NCBI GenBank assembly: GCA_965247125.1
Contig: CBDFGO010000003.1
Coordinates: 1 to 64,000 of the forward strand
Direction: 5' to 3'
From: CALBJU01 sp965247125
Lineage (GTDB): Bacteria > Bacteroidota > Rhodothermia > Rhodothermales > UBA10348
DNA length: 64,000 bases
Numbering within the stretch: the first letter of the stretch is position 1; every line of letters begins with the position of its first letter. Of the stretch, positions 46,038 through 55,850 are shown in pieces. The translations under genes and the position numbers were made by a program. A model generated the notes under the pieces. The model ran no database searches. It saw only the letters and a program-made list of their open reading frames with translations, and was not told the origin of the DNA.

Positions 46038-46573
46038 TCGAGTTTTTTACGTCGCATCTTGGGCATACCAATTGGAAGGATTGCTCCGTCGGTAATCAGG
46101 TCCTGCAAAAGAGCCCCTTCCAGATTGACGCCCGTTAGATCTGCCCCCGTCAGGATGGTTTCACGCAGATGTGCCTCGACCAGGCAGGCGTTTCTCAGGG
46201 TAGCGTTGAACAAGATGGCCTCTGACAGTCGGCAGCGAGTCATATCTGCTCCATCCAGGTCACACCCGGTCAGCGTAGCGTAGCTCAGATCCACGCCTAT
46301 CAGTCGCGCACCTCGGACGGTTGCCTTGCTCAAGTCGGCTCCGGTTAGATTGGCTTCCGTCAAATCGGCCTCGTTCAAATTGGCATCATCCAATTCAGCA
46401 ACGGTCAGGAGAGTGGCTTTCAGGTCTGACCTTTCAAAGTTAATACCCTGAAGGAAGCGTCCTGTCAGATCGTGCGCGCTCAAATCAGGCGTGATGTCTG
46501 GATTTTCTGTCCGCCACGCATTCCAGGCTTCAATTCCCTGGTCTAAAATATCGATATGGTGCTTATCTGCCAC
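46034..46573 (-). CDS. pentapeptide-repeat protein
   Basis: 179 residues. From about 45 to 165 it is a run of A(D/N)LxX repeats (LDDANLNEADLTEANLTGAD, LRETILTGADLTGVNLEGAL), giving a right-handed square beta-helix. The first 40 residues form a short helical cap. Some pentapeptide proteins mimic DNA and protect gyrase. Most have no known role. It overlaps the end of the convergent lipoprotein gene by 4 bp. Confidence 0.85.
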   Translation of the reverse strand: MADKHHIDILDQGIEAWNAWRTENPDITPDLSAHDLTGRFLQGINFERSDLKATLLTVAELDDANLNEADLTEANLTGADLSKATVRGARLIGVDLSYATLTGCDLDGADMTRCRLSEAILFNATLRNACLVEAHLRETILTGADLTGVNLEGALLQDLITDGAILPIGMPKMRRKKLD

Positions 46574-46751
46574 GAGATTTGGCTGGCTAATAACACGAAA
46601 CTATAGGAAAGCGTCGACATTAATGCGCGATTCGACCGGGTATCGTGAATTGGCGTGTCTTTCTGCAACTGGATTCTTTTATTGTATGTATAATCCGGGG
46701 GTAAGCAAATATTCTACCTTCCATTACGATACAGGACCTGGCTGAATTTCC

Positions 46752-46964
46752 ATGGTGATAGTTCTTCTCCTTACAATGACACTGTTGGCCTACAAACTAG
46801 GCGCCTTTGACGAGTACATCGAACACCGTCAGATGTTGTTGATGGATCACGATGTGATGATCGAGATCGACGAGGCCACCTGGGAAGATCGTCAGATACG
46901 CTTCCGCGCGACCCATCCTGGGCTTGGAGAACGCTCCTACGTATCTCTGGGTCGCAGGCGCTGA
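46752..46964 (+). CDS. possible small membrane protein
   Basis: 70 residues from an ATG: one hydrophobic helix (VIVLLLTMTLLAYKLGAF) then a charged soluble part. It has no recognised family and no clear ribosome site. The 178 bp before it hold nothing I can support. It could be a chance frame. Confidence 0.35.
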   Translation: MVIVLLLTMTLLAYKLGAFDEYIEHRQMLLMDHDVMIEIDEATWEDRQIRFRATHPGLGERSYVSLGRRR

Positions 46965-46984
46965 GCCACGGTAGAACTCTCAAG

Positions 46985-47264
46985 AATGTAGAGTCGTAAC
47001 CTGGCAGCCAACGTTGGTCAGATATTCGTGCTGATGACCTCCGAACTGACCGGTCTGGTGCTGATCTCTGTTGTGATAGCCGTTCCGTTCGCCTGGTTCA
47101 CCATGTCCGGCTGGCTTGAAAACTTTGCCTATCGTATTGACCTGTCCTGGTGGATTTTCGGACTTGCTGGGCTGACAGCTCTGGTGCTCGCCATTGCAAC
47201 GGTCGCATACCAATCCATCAAGGCTGCTCTCGCGGATCCAATTGTCAGTCTTCGCTACGAATAG
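46985..47264 (+). pseudogene. C-terminal remnant of an FtsX-like ABC permease
   Basis: The frame reads from about 46990 (LAANVGQIFVLMTSELTGLV) through VLISVVIAVPFAWFTMSGWL and FAYRIDLSWWIF to AALADPIVSLRYE. This is the standard last two helices and 'DPxxSLRxE' ending of MacB/FtsX-type permeases. An in-frame stop lies just upstream and nothing 5' of it belongs to the family, so only the tail survives. Confidence 0.7.
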
Positions 47265-47273
47265 AGTTGGGTA

Positions 47274-47465
47274 CTAGTTCGAGGGCTCGTAGCAGTACTC
47301 GTTCTTGGAGAGGCAGGGTTGAAGCAATGAATCGGGGCGGGCCATGGCCGCTTGCTCCTCTGCGGAGGCATCTACTATAAAATCTCTACACCCTGTGGTG
47401 GAGAAGCTCGTAAGGAGGATAAACGCCAGTGTGATGGCGAGTCTATGTGTGAGGGGTCGTTTCAT
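47274..47465 (-). CDS. small lipoprotein
   Basis: 63 residues: a basic N-terminus, hydrophobic helix and lipobox (LAFILLTSFSTTGC-RDF), then a short Ser/Ala/Glu-rich tail with two more Cys (PCLSKNEYC). It is too short for a known family. The signal sequence is convincing. Confidence 0.55.
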   Translation of the reverse strand: MKRPLTHRLAITLAFILLTSFSTTGCRDFIVDASAEEQAAMARPDSLLQPCLSKNEYCYEPSN

Positions 47466-47610
47466 GATGATTACCCGATTTTTCGACTCAGTTTTGGCGA
47501 TTCGGGGAATCCCTCATGTCTAGTATCGGCTGATTAAGTGAAATATTAACAAAGACTTAAGGCGGTGATTAAGTTTTCGGTATTCTCTGTAGCGATTCGC
47601 AGACGTCGCA

Positions 47611-47655
47611 AAACGAAAAAACGCCCTAACACACTGCAATGCAGTGGTTAGGGCG
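47611..47655 (-). terminator. Rho-independent terminator of the minus-strand tRNA end
   Basis: The stem CGCCCTAAC + CACTGC pairs with GCAGTG + GTTAGGGCG (loop AAT, one bulge). On the minus strand it is followed by TTTTTTCGTTT. It lies about 20 bp past the tRNA-Ala-like 3' end. Confidence 0.75.
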
Positions 47656-47675
47656 AATGGGCTGACTAAAGAGTG

Positions 47676-47695
47676 TGGAGCTAAGGAGAGTCGAA
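47676..47695 (-). other. tRNA-Ala-like 3' end (integrase attachment site)
   Basis: On the minus strand: TTCGACTCTCCTTAGCTCCA. This is a T-loop TTCGACT, 3' half of the T stem CTCCT, acceptor TAGCTCC and discriminator A. TAGCTCC pairs with GGGGCTA including the G3:U70 wobble that marks tRNA-Ala (tmRNA shares it). The 5' part of the tRNA is missing, and element DNA begins at about 47697. An integrase starts 158 bp away and a terminator lies on the other side, as expected for an att site. Confidence 0.65.
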
Positions 47696-47801
47696 CCTTA
47701 TCTCGGTTTCGCGAACGTTTCGCTGGATATCATGCCTATATGGGCGTTACAGAGTGAAATTTCTCTGGACCGTTTCTAACATATTGCAAATCTAGAAAAA
47801 A

Positions 47802-47824
47802 TCCGTCACCTTATCCGTCACCTA
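47802..47824 (+). promoter_or_regulatory. direct repeats upstream of integrase 2 (arm-type sites)
   Basis: CCGTCACCTTATCCGTCACC holds two copies of CCGTCACC 11 bp apart. It is the reverse complement of the GGTGACG pair before the other integrase, at a similar distance from the start (about 30-52 bp). Confidence 0.55.
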
Positions 47825-47853
47825 TTTCATTTAAGTTAACCCCCATTACACCG

Positions 47854-48720
47854 GTGGCTAAAGTTCGCATTGTCCCGTGGACGGGTAAGAAAGATGCCGA
47901 GGGTAGAATGCCACTCTATCTCGTCATTCACCATAAGAACAGGCGCTCAACCATCGCCTTGCCTGTCCGCATAAAGATGAAAGACTGGAATCCCAGGCGT
48001 GGAGAAATTCGCAATTCAAATCCAGACCACGTGAGGCTCAATCTCCGTCTCTTGGAGGTACTCGGCAAAGCGAGAGCTGCCCTTCAGGACGCACTGTTAG
48101 AGGATACAACTATCTCCTCGCACCGAATCAAAGCATCAATATTAGGAGATGCTTCGGACGCTGAAAGAGATTTCTTTGCCTACTATGAATCCCAGCTTAA
48201 TGCATATCGACAAAGACAGCAATGGGCAACATCGGAAGCGTACCGGGTAGCTCTCAAAAAGCTACGTGACTACACCCGCGGGTCGAGCGGACGAACGACA
48301 CTTGACTTCGACGACTTGACAGTATCCTTCATTGAAGGATTCCGGACATACCTCATCGGTTACTGTGGCAACGGCAAGAACACCGTCCACAAAAATCTGG
48401 CAAGTATTCGCACGATTCTTTATTCAGCGATCCGTGAAGGACGCTTCCCGCAGGAAAAGAACCCCTTCTTCCAGATTCGGATGGAAAAACAGAAAAGGAC
48501 GAAGAACAAATCGATTGATATCGAAGATGTCTGGAAAATCGAAGACGCGGACCTCGGCGAGGGCAGAATCATAGATGTTCGTAACTGCTTTGTGTTCGCA
48601 TTCTACAATGCTGGTATGCGTGTTTCCGATGTCCTTCAGCTTCAAGGACAGGATATGGTAAAGCGAAGCGGAATTTGGAGAGTTGAGTATGAAATGGAGA
48701 AGACGGGTGCAGACTCTTTC
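47854..48720 (+). pseudogene. tyrosine recombinase (integrase), C-terminus cut by IS256 copy E
   Basis: 289 native residues from a GTG start. The arm-binding domain (VRIVPWTGKKDAEGRMPLYL) and SAM-like core-binding domain (about 105-200) are complete. The catalytic domain begins and keeps the first catalytic Arg in NAGMRVSDVLQL. The IS cuts after GADSF, so the H-x-x-R and Tyr motifs are missing. It is a paralogue of the fragment at 18219-18690. Confidence 0.9.
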
Positions 48721-50104
48721 GAGCTATGCCCAAAAGTTGTGTATGGGTGAAAAAGGTATAGGCGGCGTATCCTGATGATGATTACGTCATTGTCAATCCG
48801 AAGATTGGAGGATACACCGCCCATGAAGACGAATAACGCACACGAGAACGAGAACTACAATAGCACAGAGGATGTGTTGACAGAAGTATTGCGAACAGGG
48901 GCCGCAAAGATGCTGGCCACAGCCGTTGAGGCCGAGGTTGAAGCTTTCTGCCAGCGCTACCAGTTCCTGCGCGACGAAGAGAATCGCCACCGCATCGTTC
49001 GCAATGGATATCTGCCAGAGAGGAAGATTTTGACTGGTATCGGGGAGGTCGCTGTAAAGATGCCCCGCATACGCGACCGTACGGGTCGGGGTGAGGATAG
49101 AATCGGTTTCCGCAGTTCGATACTACCAGCCTACCTCCGCAAGAGCCGCTCGCTTGAGGCCCTCATTCCATGGTTGTACCTGAAGGGAGTTTCAACGGGC
49201 GGCTTTGAGGCAGCGCTCTCGGCCCTTGTTGGTCCTGATGCCCCAGGGCTGACCTCCTCGACGATTGCGCGCCTGAAGACGCTTTGGACAAGGGAGCACG
49301 AAGACTGGCAAAAGCGGAGCCTGAAGGAGAAGCACTACGTCTATTTCTGGGCCGACGGTATTCACGTAAACGTACGCATGGATAAACAGAAACTGTGTCT
49401 GCTGGTCGTGATCGGCGCTACGGCCGATGGAAGGAAGGAGCTTATAGCACTCGAGGACGGCTTTCGCGAGAGCAAGCAGTCGTGGCGAGAGTTGCTCCTG
49501 GAGCTGAGGCACCGCGGGCTGGATCAAGGACCGAAGCTGGCTGTTGCCGATGGAGCCATGGGATTCTGGAGTGCTCTCGCAGAAGTTTATCCCGAGACGC
49601 GAGCCGCACGCTGTTGGGTGCACAAGACAGCAAATGTGCTCAACCGCCTGCCCAAGTCCGTTCAGAAGAAGGCAAAAGGTCACCTCACGCAGATCTATAC
49701 AGCAGAAACAAAAAAGCAGGCAGAGAGCGCCCTTCTGTTTTTCATCAAAGCCTACCAGCAAAAGTATCCGAAAGCAGCAGAGATTCTGGTGAAAGACCGA
49801 GAAGAACTGCTCGCTTTTTATGACTTTCCGGCAGAACACTGGATCCATCTTCGGAGCACAAATCCGATCGAATCTACGTTCGCGACCGTGCGCCTCAGGA
49901 CCGCCAAAACGAGGGGATGTCTGAGCCGAGAAACAGCTCTTGCAATGGCCTTCCGTCTATGTAAAGAGGCTCAGAAGAAGTGGAGGAAACTGAATGCACC
50001 GCACCTATTGCAACTTGTAAAAAAAGGAATCAAATTCACCGACGGAATTACATCAGAACGACACGCTGCCTAAACCTTCCATACACAACTTTTGGGCATA
50101 GCTC
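48721..50104 (+). mobile_element. IS256 copy E (hybrid left end, unmatched flanks)
   Basis: 1384 bp. Both ends are the GAGCTATGCCCAAAAG type. The usual transposase-upstream end (GAGTTAACCCCGAAAG) has been replaced, while the sequence after base 26 (GTGAAAAAGGTATAGG) is normal. The left 9-mer is GACTCTTTC and the right is ATTTTATAA. Confidence 0.95.
48823..50073 (+). CDS. IS256 transposase, copy E
   Basis: 416 residues, the same protein as copy A. A silent change (GAGGCCCTC for GAGGCTCTC) marks this copy. Confidence 0.95.
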   Translation: MKTNNAHENENYNSTEDVLTEVLRTGAAKMLATAVEAEVEAFCQRYQFLRDEENRHRIVRNGYLPERKILTGIGEVAVKMPRIRDRTGRGEDRIGFRSSILPAYLRKSRSLEALIPWLYLKGVSTGGFEAALSALVGPDAPGLTSSTIARLKTLWTREHEDWQKRSLKEKHYVYFWADGIHVNVRMDKQKLCLLVVIGATADGRKELIALEDGFRESKQSWRELLLELRHRGLDQGPKLAVADGAMGFWSALAEVYPETRAARCWVHKTANVLNRLPKSVQKKAKGHLTQIYTAETKKQAESALLFFIKAYQQKYPKAAEILVKDREELLAFYDFPAEHWIHLRSTNPIESTFATVRLRTAKTRGCLSRETALAMAFRLCKEAQKKWRKLNAPHLLQLVKKGIKFTDGITSERHAA

Positions 50105-50402
50105 ATTTTATAACTCCTTGTACTGCTAACCTTAACGCGCATTAACTTCTTCTGGGTTAAGGATTTTATTGAGTTTTCACCTCGATAATGGAAATCAATG
50201 ACTCTGCTGAACACCTTACTTACCACCTGAACGTTGCTGGGCATGTGCAAGATTGTCATGATTCCTACCTATTGACGCGCAATGTCATCAACTAAGCGGA
50301 AAAAGTGTTCTCATACATGCGAATCAAATCAACGCCTTGTATCACATAACTCAAAAATACTACTATAATATTATATGCGAATATTCCACCAAATACTCCA
50401 AC

Positions 50403-51786
50403 GAGTTAACCCCGAAAGTTGTGTACGGGTGAAAAAGGTATAGGCGGCGTATCCTGATGATGATTACGTCATTGTCAATCCGAAGATTGGAGGATACACC
50501 GCCCATGAAGACGAATAACGCACACGAGAACGAGAACTACAATAGCACAGAGGATGTGTTGACAGAAGTATTGCGAACAGGGGCCGCAAAGATGCTGGCC
50601 ACAGCCGTTGAGGCCGAGGTTGAAGCTTTCTGCCAGCGCTACCAGTTCCTGCGCGACGAAGAGAATCGCCACCGCATCGTTCGCAATGGATATCTGCCAG
50701 AGAGGAAGATTTTGACTGGTATCGGGGAGGTCGCTGTAAAGATGCCCCGCATACGCGACCGTACGGGTCGGGGTGAGGATAGAATCGGTTTCCGCAGTTC
50801 GATACTACCAGCCTACCTCCGCAAGAGCCGCTCGCTTGAGGCTCTCATTCCATGGTTGTACCTGAAGGGAGTTTCAACGGGCGGCTTTGAGGCAGCGCTC
50901 TCGGCCCTTGTTGGTCCTGATGCCCCAGGGCTGACCTCCTCGACGATTGCGCGCCTGAAGACGCTTTGGACAAGGGAGCACGAAGACTGGCAAAAGCGGA
51001 GCCTGAAGGAGAAGCACTACGTCTATTTCTGGGCCGACGGTATTCACGTAAACGTACGCATGGATAAACAGAAACTGTGTCTGCTGGTCGTGATCGGCGC
51101 TACGGCCGATGGAAGGAAGGAGCTTATAGCACTCGAGGACGGCTTTCGCGAGAGCAAGCAGTCGTGGCGAGAGTTGCTCCTGGAGCTGAGGCACCGCGGG
51201 CTGGATCAAGGACCGAAGCTGGCTGTTGCCGATGGAGCCATGGGATTCTGGAGTGCTCTCGCAGAAGTTTATCCCGAGACGCGAGCCGCACGCTGTTGGG
51301 TGCACAAGACAGCAAATGTGCTCAACCGCCTGCCCAAGTCCGTTCAGAAGAAGGCAAAAGGTCACCTCACGCAGATCTATACAGCAGAAACAAAAAAGCA
51401 GGCAGAGAGCGCCCTTCTGTTTTTCATCAAAGCCTACCAGCAAAAGTATCCGAAAGCAGCAGAGATTCTGGTGAAAGACCGAGAAGAACTGCTCGCTTTT
51501 TATGACTTTCCGGCAGAACACTGGATCCATCTTCGGAGCACAAATCCGATCGAATCTACGTTCGCGACCGTGCGCCTCAGGACCGCCAAAACGAGGGGAT
51601 GTCTGAGCCGAGAAACAGCTCTTGCAATGGCCTTCCGTCTATGTAAAGAGGCCCAGAAGAAGTGGAGGAAACTGAATGCACCGCACCTATTGCAACTTGT
51701 AAAAAAAGGAATCAAATTCACCGACGGAATTACATCAGAACGACACGCTGCCTAAACCTTCCATACACAACTTTTGGGCATAGCTC
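50403..51786 (+). mobile_element. IS256 copy F (clean insertion)
   Basis: 1384 bp with normal ends and TSD TACTCCAAC at 50394-50402 and 51787-51795. It lies about 35 codons before the permease stop. Confidence 0.95.
50505..51755 (+). CDS. IS256 transposase, copy F
   Basis: 416 residues, the same protein as copy A. It shares the silent GAGGCCCAG variant with copy H. Confidence 0.95.
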   Translation: MKTNNAHENENYNSTEDVLTEVLRTGAAKMLATAVEAEVEAFCQRYQFLRDEENRHRIVRNGYLPERKILTGIGEVAVKMPRIRDRTGRGEDRIGFRSSILPAYLRKSRSLEALIPWLYLKGVSTGGFEAALSALVGPDAPGLTSSTIARLKTLWTREHEDWQKRSLKEKHYVYFWADGIHVNVRMDKQKLCLLVVIGATADGRKELIALEDGFRESKQSWRELLLELRHRGLDQGPKLAVADGAMGFWSALAEVYPETRAARCWVHKTANVLNRLPKSVQKKAKGHLTQIYTAETKKQAESALLFFIKAYQQKYPKAAEILVKDREELLAFYDFPAEHWIHLRSTNPIESTFATVRLRTAKTRGCLSRETALAMAFRLCKEAQKKWRKLNAPHLLQLVKKGIKFTDGITSERHAA

Positions 51787-53850
51787 TACTCCAACTACCA
51801 TTAACCACAATTCCGGGACTTGTGATCCGAATTGACTGGACCATTTTTCGTTCCAGGCGATCAAAACAACCAGTGATACGATAAAAGCAATAACATTGGG
51901 TACTAGAAGAGGTCTCATCAACGTTTTAACATTTTCTAGGGTAGTAGCACCGCAATAACGTCGAATAGCCAAGTTTTTAAGGTTTGCGGTAATTGTCGCG
52001 CGAGCTCCGAAATGCCCCATAACCATGCATAGAATAACAGAAAACAAAGACATGACTGCCACAAATACCTTCGCCTCGATAATCTTTCGGTAGGGTTTCG
52101 CATAGGCAGATTCAATTGAATAGACTGACGGTGCGATTTTTGTAACTGACTGTATTAATGATTGTATTTCTCTAATCACCTCGCTAGTTACAGGACGGGA
52201 AGTTTTCACAATGATTTGAATGGGATTGGCGTCCATTAATAGTATAGCCAAGGGCGTGATGGGAGCATCTAAATACTGGAACTTAAAATCCTCCACGATT
52301 GCTGTCACTCGCGGAGAACCCGCAAAGCAACATTTATACTCCCGGCCTAAAATGGTATTGATACTTTCTCCTTCGACTTCCACCGCTTTTCGGTTCAATA
52401 TCACCGGAACGAAGTCATCTAGATTCGACCCGGAATTTACTGATCCAGATAAGATCTCTATATCCAAGACATCAAAAAAACCTTCAGACACCATCAGTGT
52501 TGACGGATAATCACTAAATATTGGTTCTTCTTTCAGTGGTTGCAACATTTTCGGAAAATCTGAGCCAGGATATGGAACGAAAACATCACTGGAGCTAACA
52601 ATGAGAGAGGATGTCAGAAGCTTCTGTTTGATCTCTGATAAAAAGCCCCTTTCAGAAGCAGTCACGTCAATTCCAGCCAAATTCTCTACTTCGAATCCAT
52701 AGTCTGGTTGCAGCAACTGGTTCATATGTTTATTAAGCAACAACGAACTTGATACTAATACGACAGAACAGACCGCCAGTATTAGCTGGATTCCAATCTC
52801 ATTTGTTCGCTTCGTGGATGACAACGACTGTGTTGCCGCTGTTCGCAGCGAGGCGTTTTTAAATGTGACATAAGACATCAAAAACCCAATTGATAACAGT
52901 GCAAATACAATTGCGCAAAACAAAAGGGCAGATAAAGCGAGATGACCGCCAACACTATTGCCATACGTTCCTGAAATAGCCAATATGCTCACAACAAGAA
53001 TACCAGCTAGAATAAACTGCCCGGCCTGGACGCTGAATGACAACAGCAATAGTCTGGCAATATTTGACTTGGATGCGCCATAGACGATTCTTATAGCGAA
53101 ACTCTTGAACTTGAGTAAATTTCGATGCCATAGAAATAGCATATAAAGTGCTGAAGCGACTATCTGCAAGAGCACCGAGTATATGTAAAGAGAGGCGCCC
53201 AGTACAGAGTGCGCTTTTATACTTGGGTCATCTTGGATCGTACGTATTTTACTTAATTCTCTTACGTGACGAAGGGTAATCCTAGCCTGACCTCCATTCC
53301 ATTCATGAATGCTATACATTCTGGGAACGATCGTCCTCAAGTAGTCATTCATGTTGTCTTCGACTTCTTGCACTTGTACACCACGTGCAATTCTCACATA
53401 CGAGTAACTATTTGAAAGGCGCCATTCCGAATCTGAGTTCTTTTCGTTGCTTACGTAAACCTCAGATGGATTGAGAACGAGATATCCGAAATCGATGTGT
53501 GAGTTGTGTTTGAGCTGGGGACGCGCATGATTGATAATAGTTGGGATTGAATTGTCTTCAGCGATAACATTCACATAAACAGAGTCTGGTCCGTCAGACT
53601 TGGCAATTAGACGCTTCGAAAGCACAGTCGGATAGGCGCGTATGGCAATAGCGTCTCCAAAAATGAGATTGTAACTTTGATAAGAGGTGAAGTAAGCTGC
53701 ATCGAATCTAAATACCTCATTGTCGAACCGTATCATAGGGTTGCCCAGTGTTAACGACGGATTACTTTTGACCCACCAACGACGGTTTAGAATTGACCCA
53801 CCCCGGCATGGTATTCATTAGTCTGGAAAAACCAGATTGATGAATACCGC

Positions 53851-55086
53851 ATGCTAAAAAGTAGAACTGTGAACACACTTCGTGAACTGGCCGCTGACGG
53901 TCACTCCATCCGGGAGATCAGCAAACGCATGGGGCTTTCTCGTAACACTGTCCGTAAGTACTTGCGGACCATACCGGTGCCTGCTCCTCGGCCTAAACGG
54001 TATTCCAAACTGGAACCCTTCAAAGAGCAGGTTCGCCGTTGGGTACTCGAGGATCGACTCCTCAACTGCGTGACCATGCATGAACGACTGCAGGTGATGG
54101 GATATAGCGGGGGCCTGACGATCCTGAAAGATTATGTTCGGCCACTTCGTCCGGCGAAAGGAGGCCGCCGACCGGTTCGGCGCTATGAGACCGATCCTGG
54201 CGAGCAGATGCAGATCGATTGGGGAACCTTTATGTACGAAGTAGGAGGTGTTCGCAAGAAGATCTACGGCATGACGGCGGTCATGAGTTACTCGCGCATG
54301 CGATATGTTATCTTCTCGAAGCGTTGCGACACAGCCAGTCTGATTCGTGCCATCCAAGACGCGCTGGAATACTTTGGTGGCCTGCCACAGACCATCCTGA
54401 GTGATCGCATGAAGAGTGTGCTGCTCACGGTCGAAGACGGACAATTCATCTGGAACAGTGTTTATGCCGATTTTTTAGCCGCGATTGGCGTAGTGCCACG
54501 GGTGTGTCGCTCGAGAGTGCCACAGACGAAGGGAAAGGTCGAACGCTCCATCCGGGTCATCAAAGAGAGCTTCTGGCCCGGTGTGCGCTTTGGCGATGTT
54601 GGCCACCTCAACGAACAGGCCAGAATCTGGTACACATCCCGCAACTCACGTCTTCACCGAACGACACATGAGCGGCCCGATGAGCGACACCAGAGGGAAA
54701 AACTGAGCTCCTTGCCTGTGGGCTACGCATGGGAACGATTCCGGAGTGAGCCTAGGCGAGTAACGTGGGATGGCTTTATCTCCTTTGACGGCGTACTCTA
54801 CGGCCTTCCGAGCGAACCACTGACGGCCGGCGACCTGGTCGATGTCACCTACCGCGATCAGGAGATCCTCGTCTGGTACAAAGGACACCTCGTCGTTCGT
54901 CACCGAGTGCGCCACGAGTCCGGACTAACGGTCTGGCATGCGGACCAGTTTAAAACGATTCCACCCGCAGCTGAGAGCCACCGCTTGCCCGCTCCCGTTG
55001 CATACCAGGTGCCCTCCATTGAAGCGCCGCGTCGCTCGCTCACCGAGTATGATGATCTCTTCAAGGCGCAAGAGGTTGTGATATGA
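53851..55086 (+). CDS. istA: IS21 transposase IstA
   Basis: 411 residues. The N-terminal helix-turn-helix (HSIREISKRMGLSRNTVRKY) is followed by an rve DDE core: first Asp in QMQIDWGTF, second in ILSDRMKSV, Glu in KGKVERSIRVIKE. The C-terminus is beta-rich. The stop overlaps istB by ATGA. Confidence 0.95.
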   Translation: MLKSRTVNTLRELAADGHSIREISKRMGLSRNTVRKYLRTIPVPAPRPKRYSKLEPFKEQVRRWVLEDRLLNCVTMHERLQVMGYSGGLTILKDYVRPLRPAKGGRRPVRRYETDPGEQMQIDWGTFMYEVGGVRKKIYGMTAVMSYSRMRYVIFSKRCDTASLIRAIQDALEYFGGLPQTILSDRMKSVLLTVEDGQFIWNSVYADFLAAIGVVPRVCRSRVPQTKGKVERSIRVIKESFWPGVRFGDVGHLNEQARIWYTSRNSRLHRTTHERPDERHQREKLSSLPVGYAWERFRSEPRRVTWDGFISFDGVLYGLPSEPLTAGDLVDVTYRDQEILVWYKGHLVVRHRVRHESGLTVWHADQFKTIPPAAESHRLPAPVAYQVPSIEAPRRSLTEYDDLFKAQEVVI

Positions 55087-55850
55087 GCACGACCCTTGCC
55101 ATTGATGATCTTCTGCGCCGCCTACGTCTTGGACAGTTGGCTTCGCAGCTTCCAGAGCTGATCGAAGGAGCGCGGCAGCAGAAACTATCGTACGAACGAT
55201 TCCTGGCCTCCGTTCTCGAGACCGAACTGCGTGGACGCGACGATCGTGCACTCGTGCGCCGGATGCGTTCGGCCCGCTTACCCCTGAAAGCCCGTTTAGA
55301 GACCTTCGACTTTGCCTTCCAGCCCTCGATCTCTGAGCGCCTGGTTGGCGAACTGGCGCAAGGATCCTATCTCGATACGGCTACTAACGTAATCCTGCTC
55401 GGGCCACCGGGCGTGGGAAAGACCCATCTGGCCTGTGCGCTCGCCGTTAAAGCTATCGAGAGCGGACATACGGCACGCTTTACAACGCTTCGCTCATTGA
55501 TCACGGATCTGGGAGGACTCGGACGACGTGAGGTCAAGACGCTGCGGGCGTATCTAAAACCAGATTTGTTGATCATTGATGAGATTGGTTATTCCCAGCT
55601 CAGTCCCGATAACGCTAACAGTCTCTTCGAACTTATCACCGCACGATATGAACGTGGATCCATCATCCTGACGAGTAATCTCTCCTTCAATGACTGGGGC
55701 AACCTGCTCGGAGACGATGTCCTGGCGACTGCCATGCTCGACCGTCTGCTGCACCACGCCGAGGTCATCACCATTAACGGACGCTCCTACAGAATGCGTA
55801 ACCACATAGAAAACGATCAACCATCCACCGCCGTGGGTGGGTCAATTTAA
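55083..55850 (+). CDS. istB: IS21 helper ATPase IstB
   Basis: 255 residues, an AAA+ protein. Walker A is LLGPPGVGKTHLA at about 100-112, Walker B is LLIIDEIGY, sensor is LTSN. IstB selects the target and activates IstA. It ends 38 bp inside the right IS end. Confidence 0.95.
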   Translation: MSTTLAIDDLLRRLRLGQLASQLPELIEGARQQKLSYERFLASVLETELRGRDDRALVRRMRSARLPLKARLETFDFAFQPSISERLVGELAQGSYLDTATNVILLGPPGVGKTHLACALAVKAIESGHTARFTTLRSLITDLGGLGRREVKTLRAYLKPDLLIIDEIGYSQLSPDNANSLFELITARYERGSIILTSNLSFNDWGNLLGDDVLATAMLDRLLHHAEVITINGRSYRMRNHIENDQPSTAVGGSI

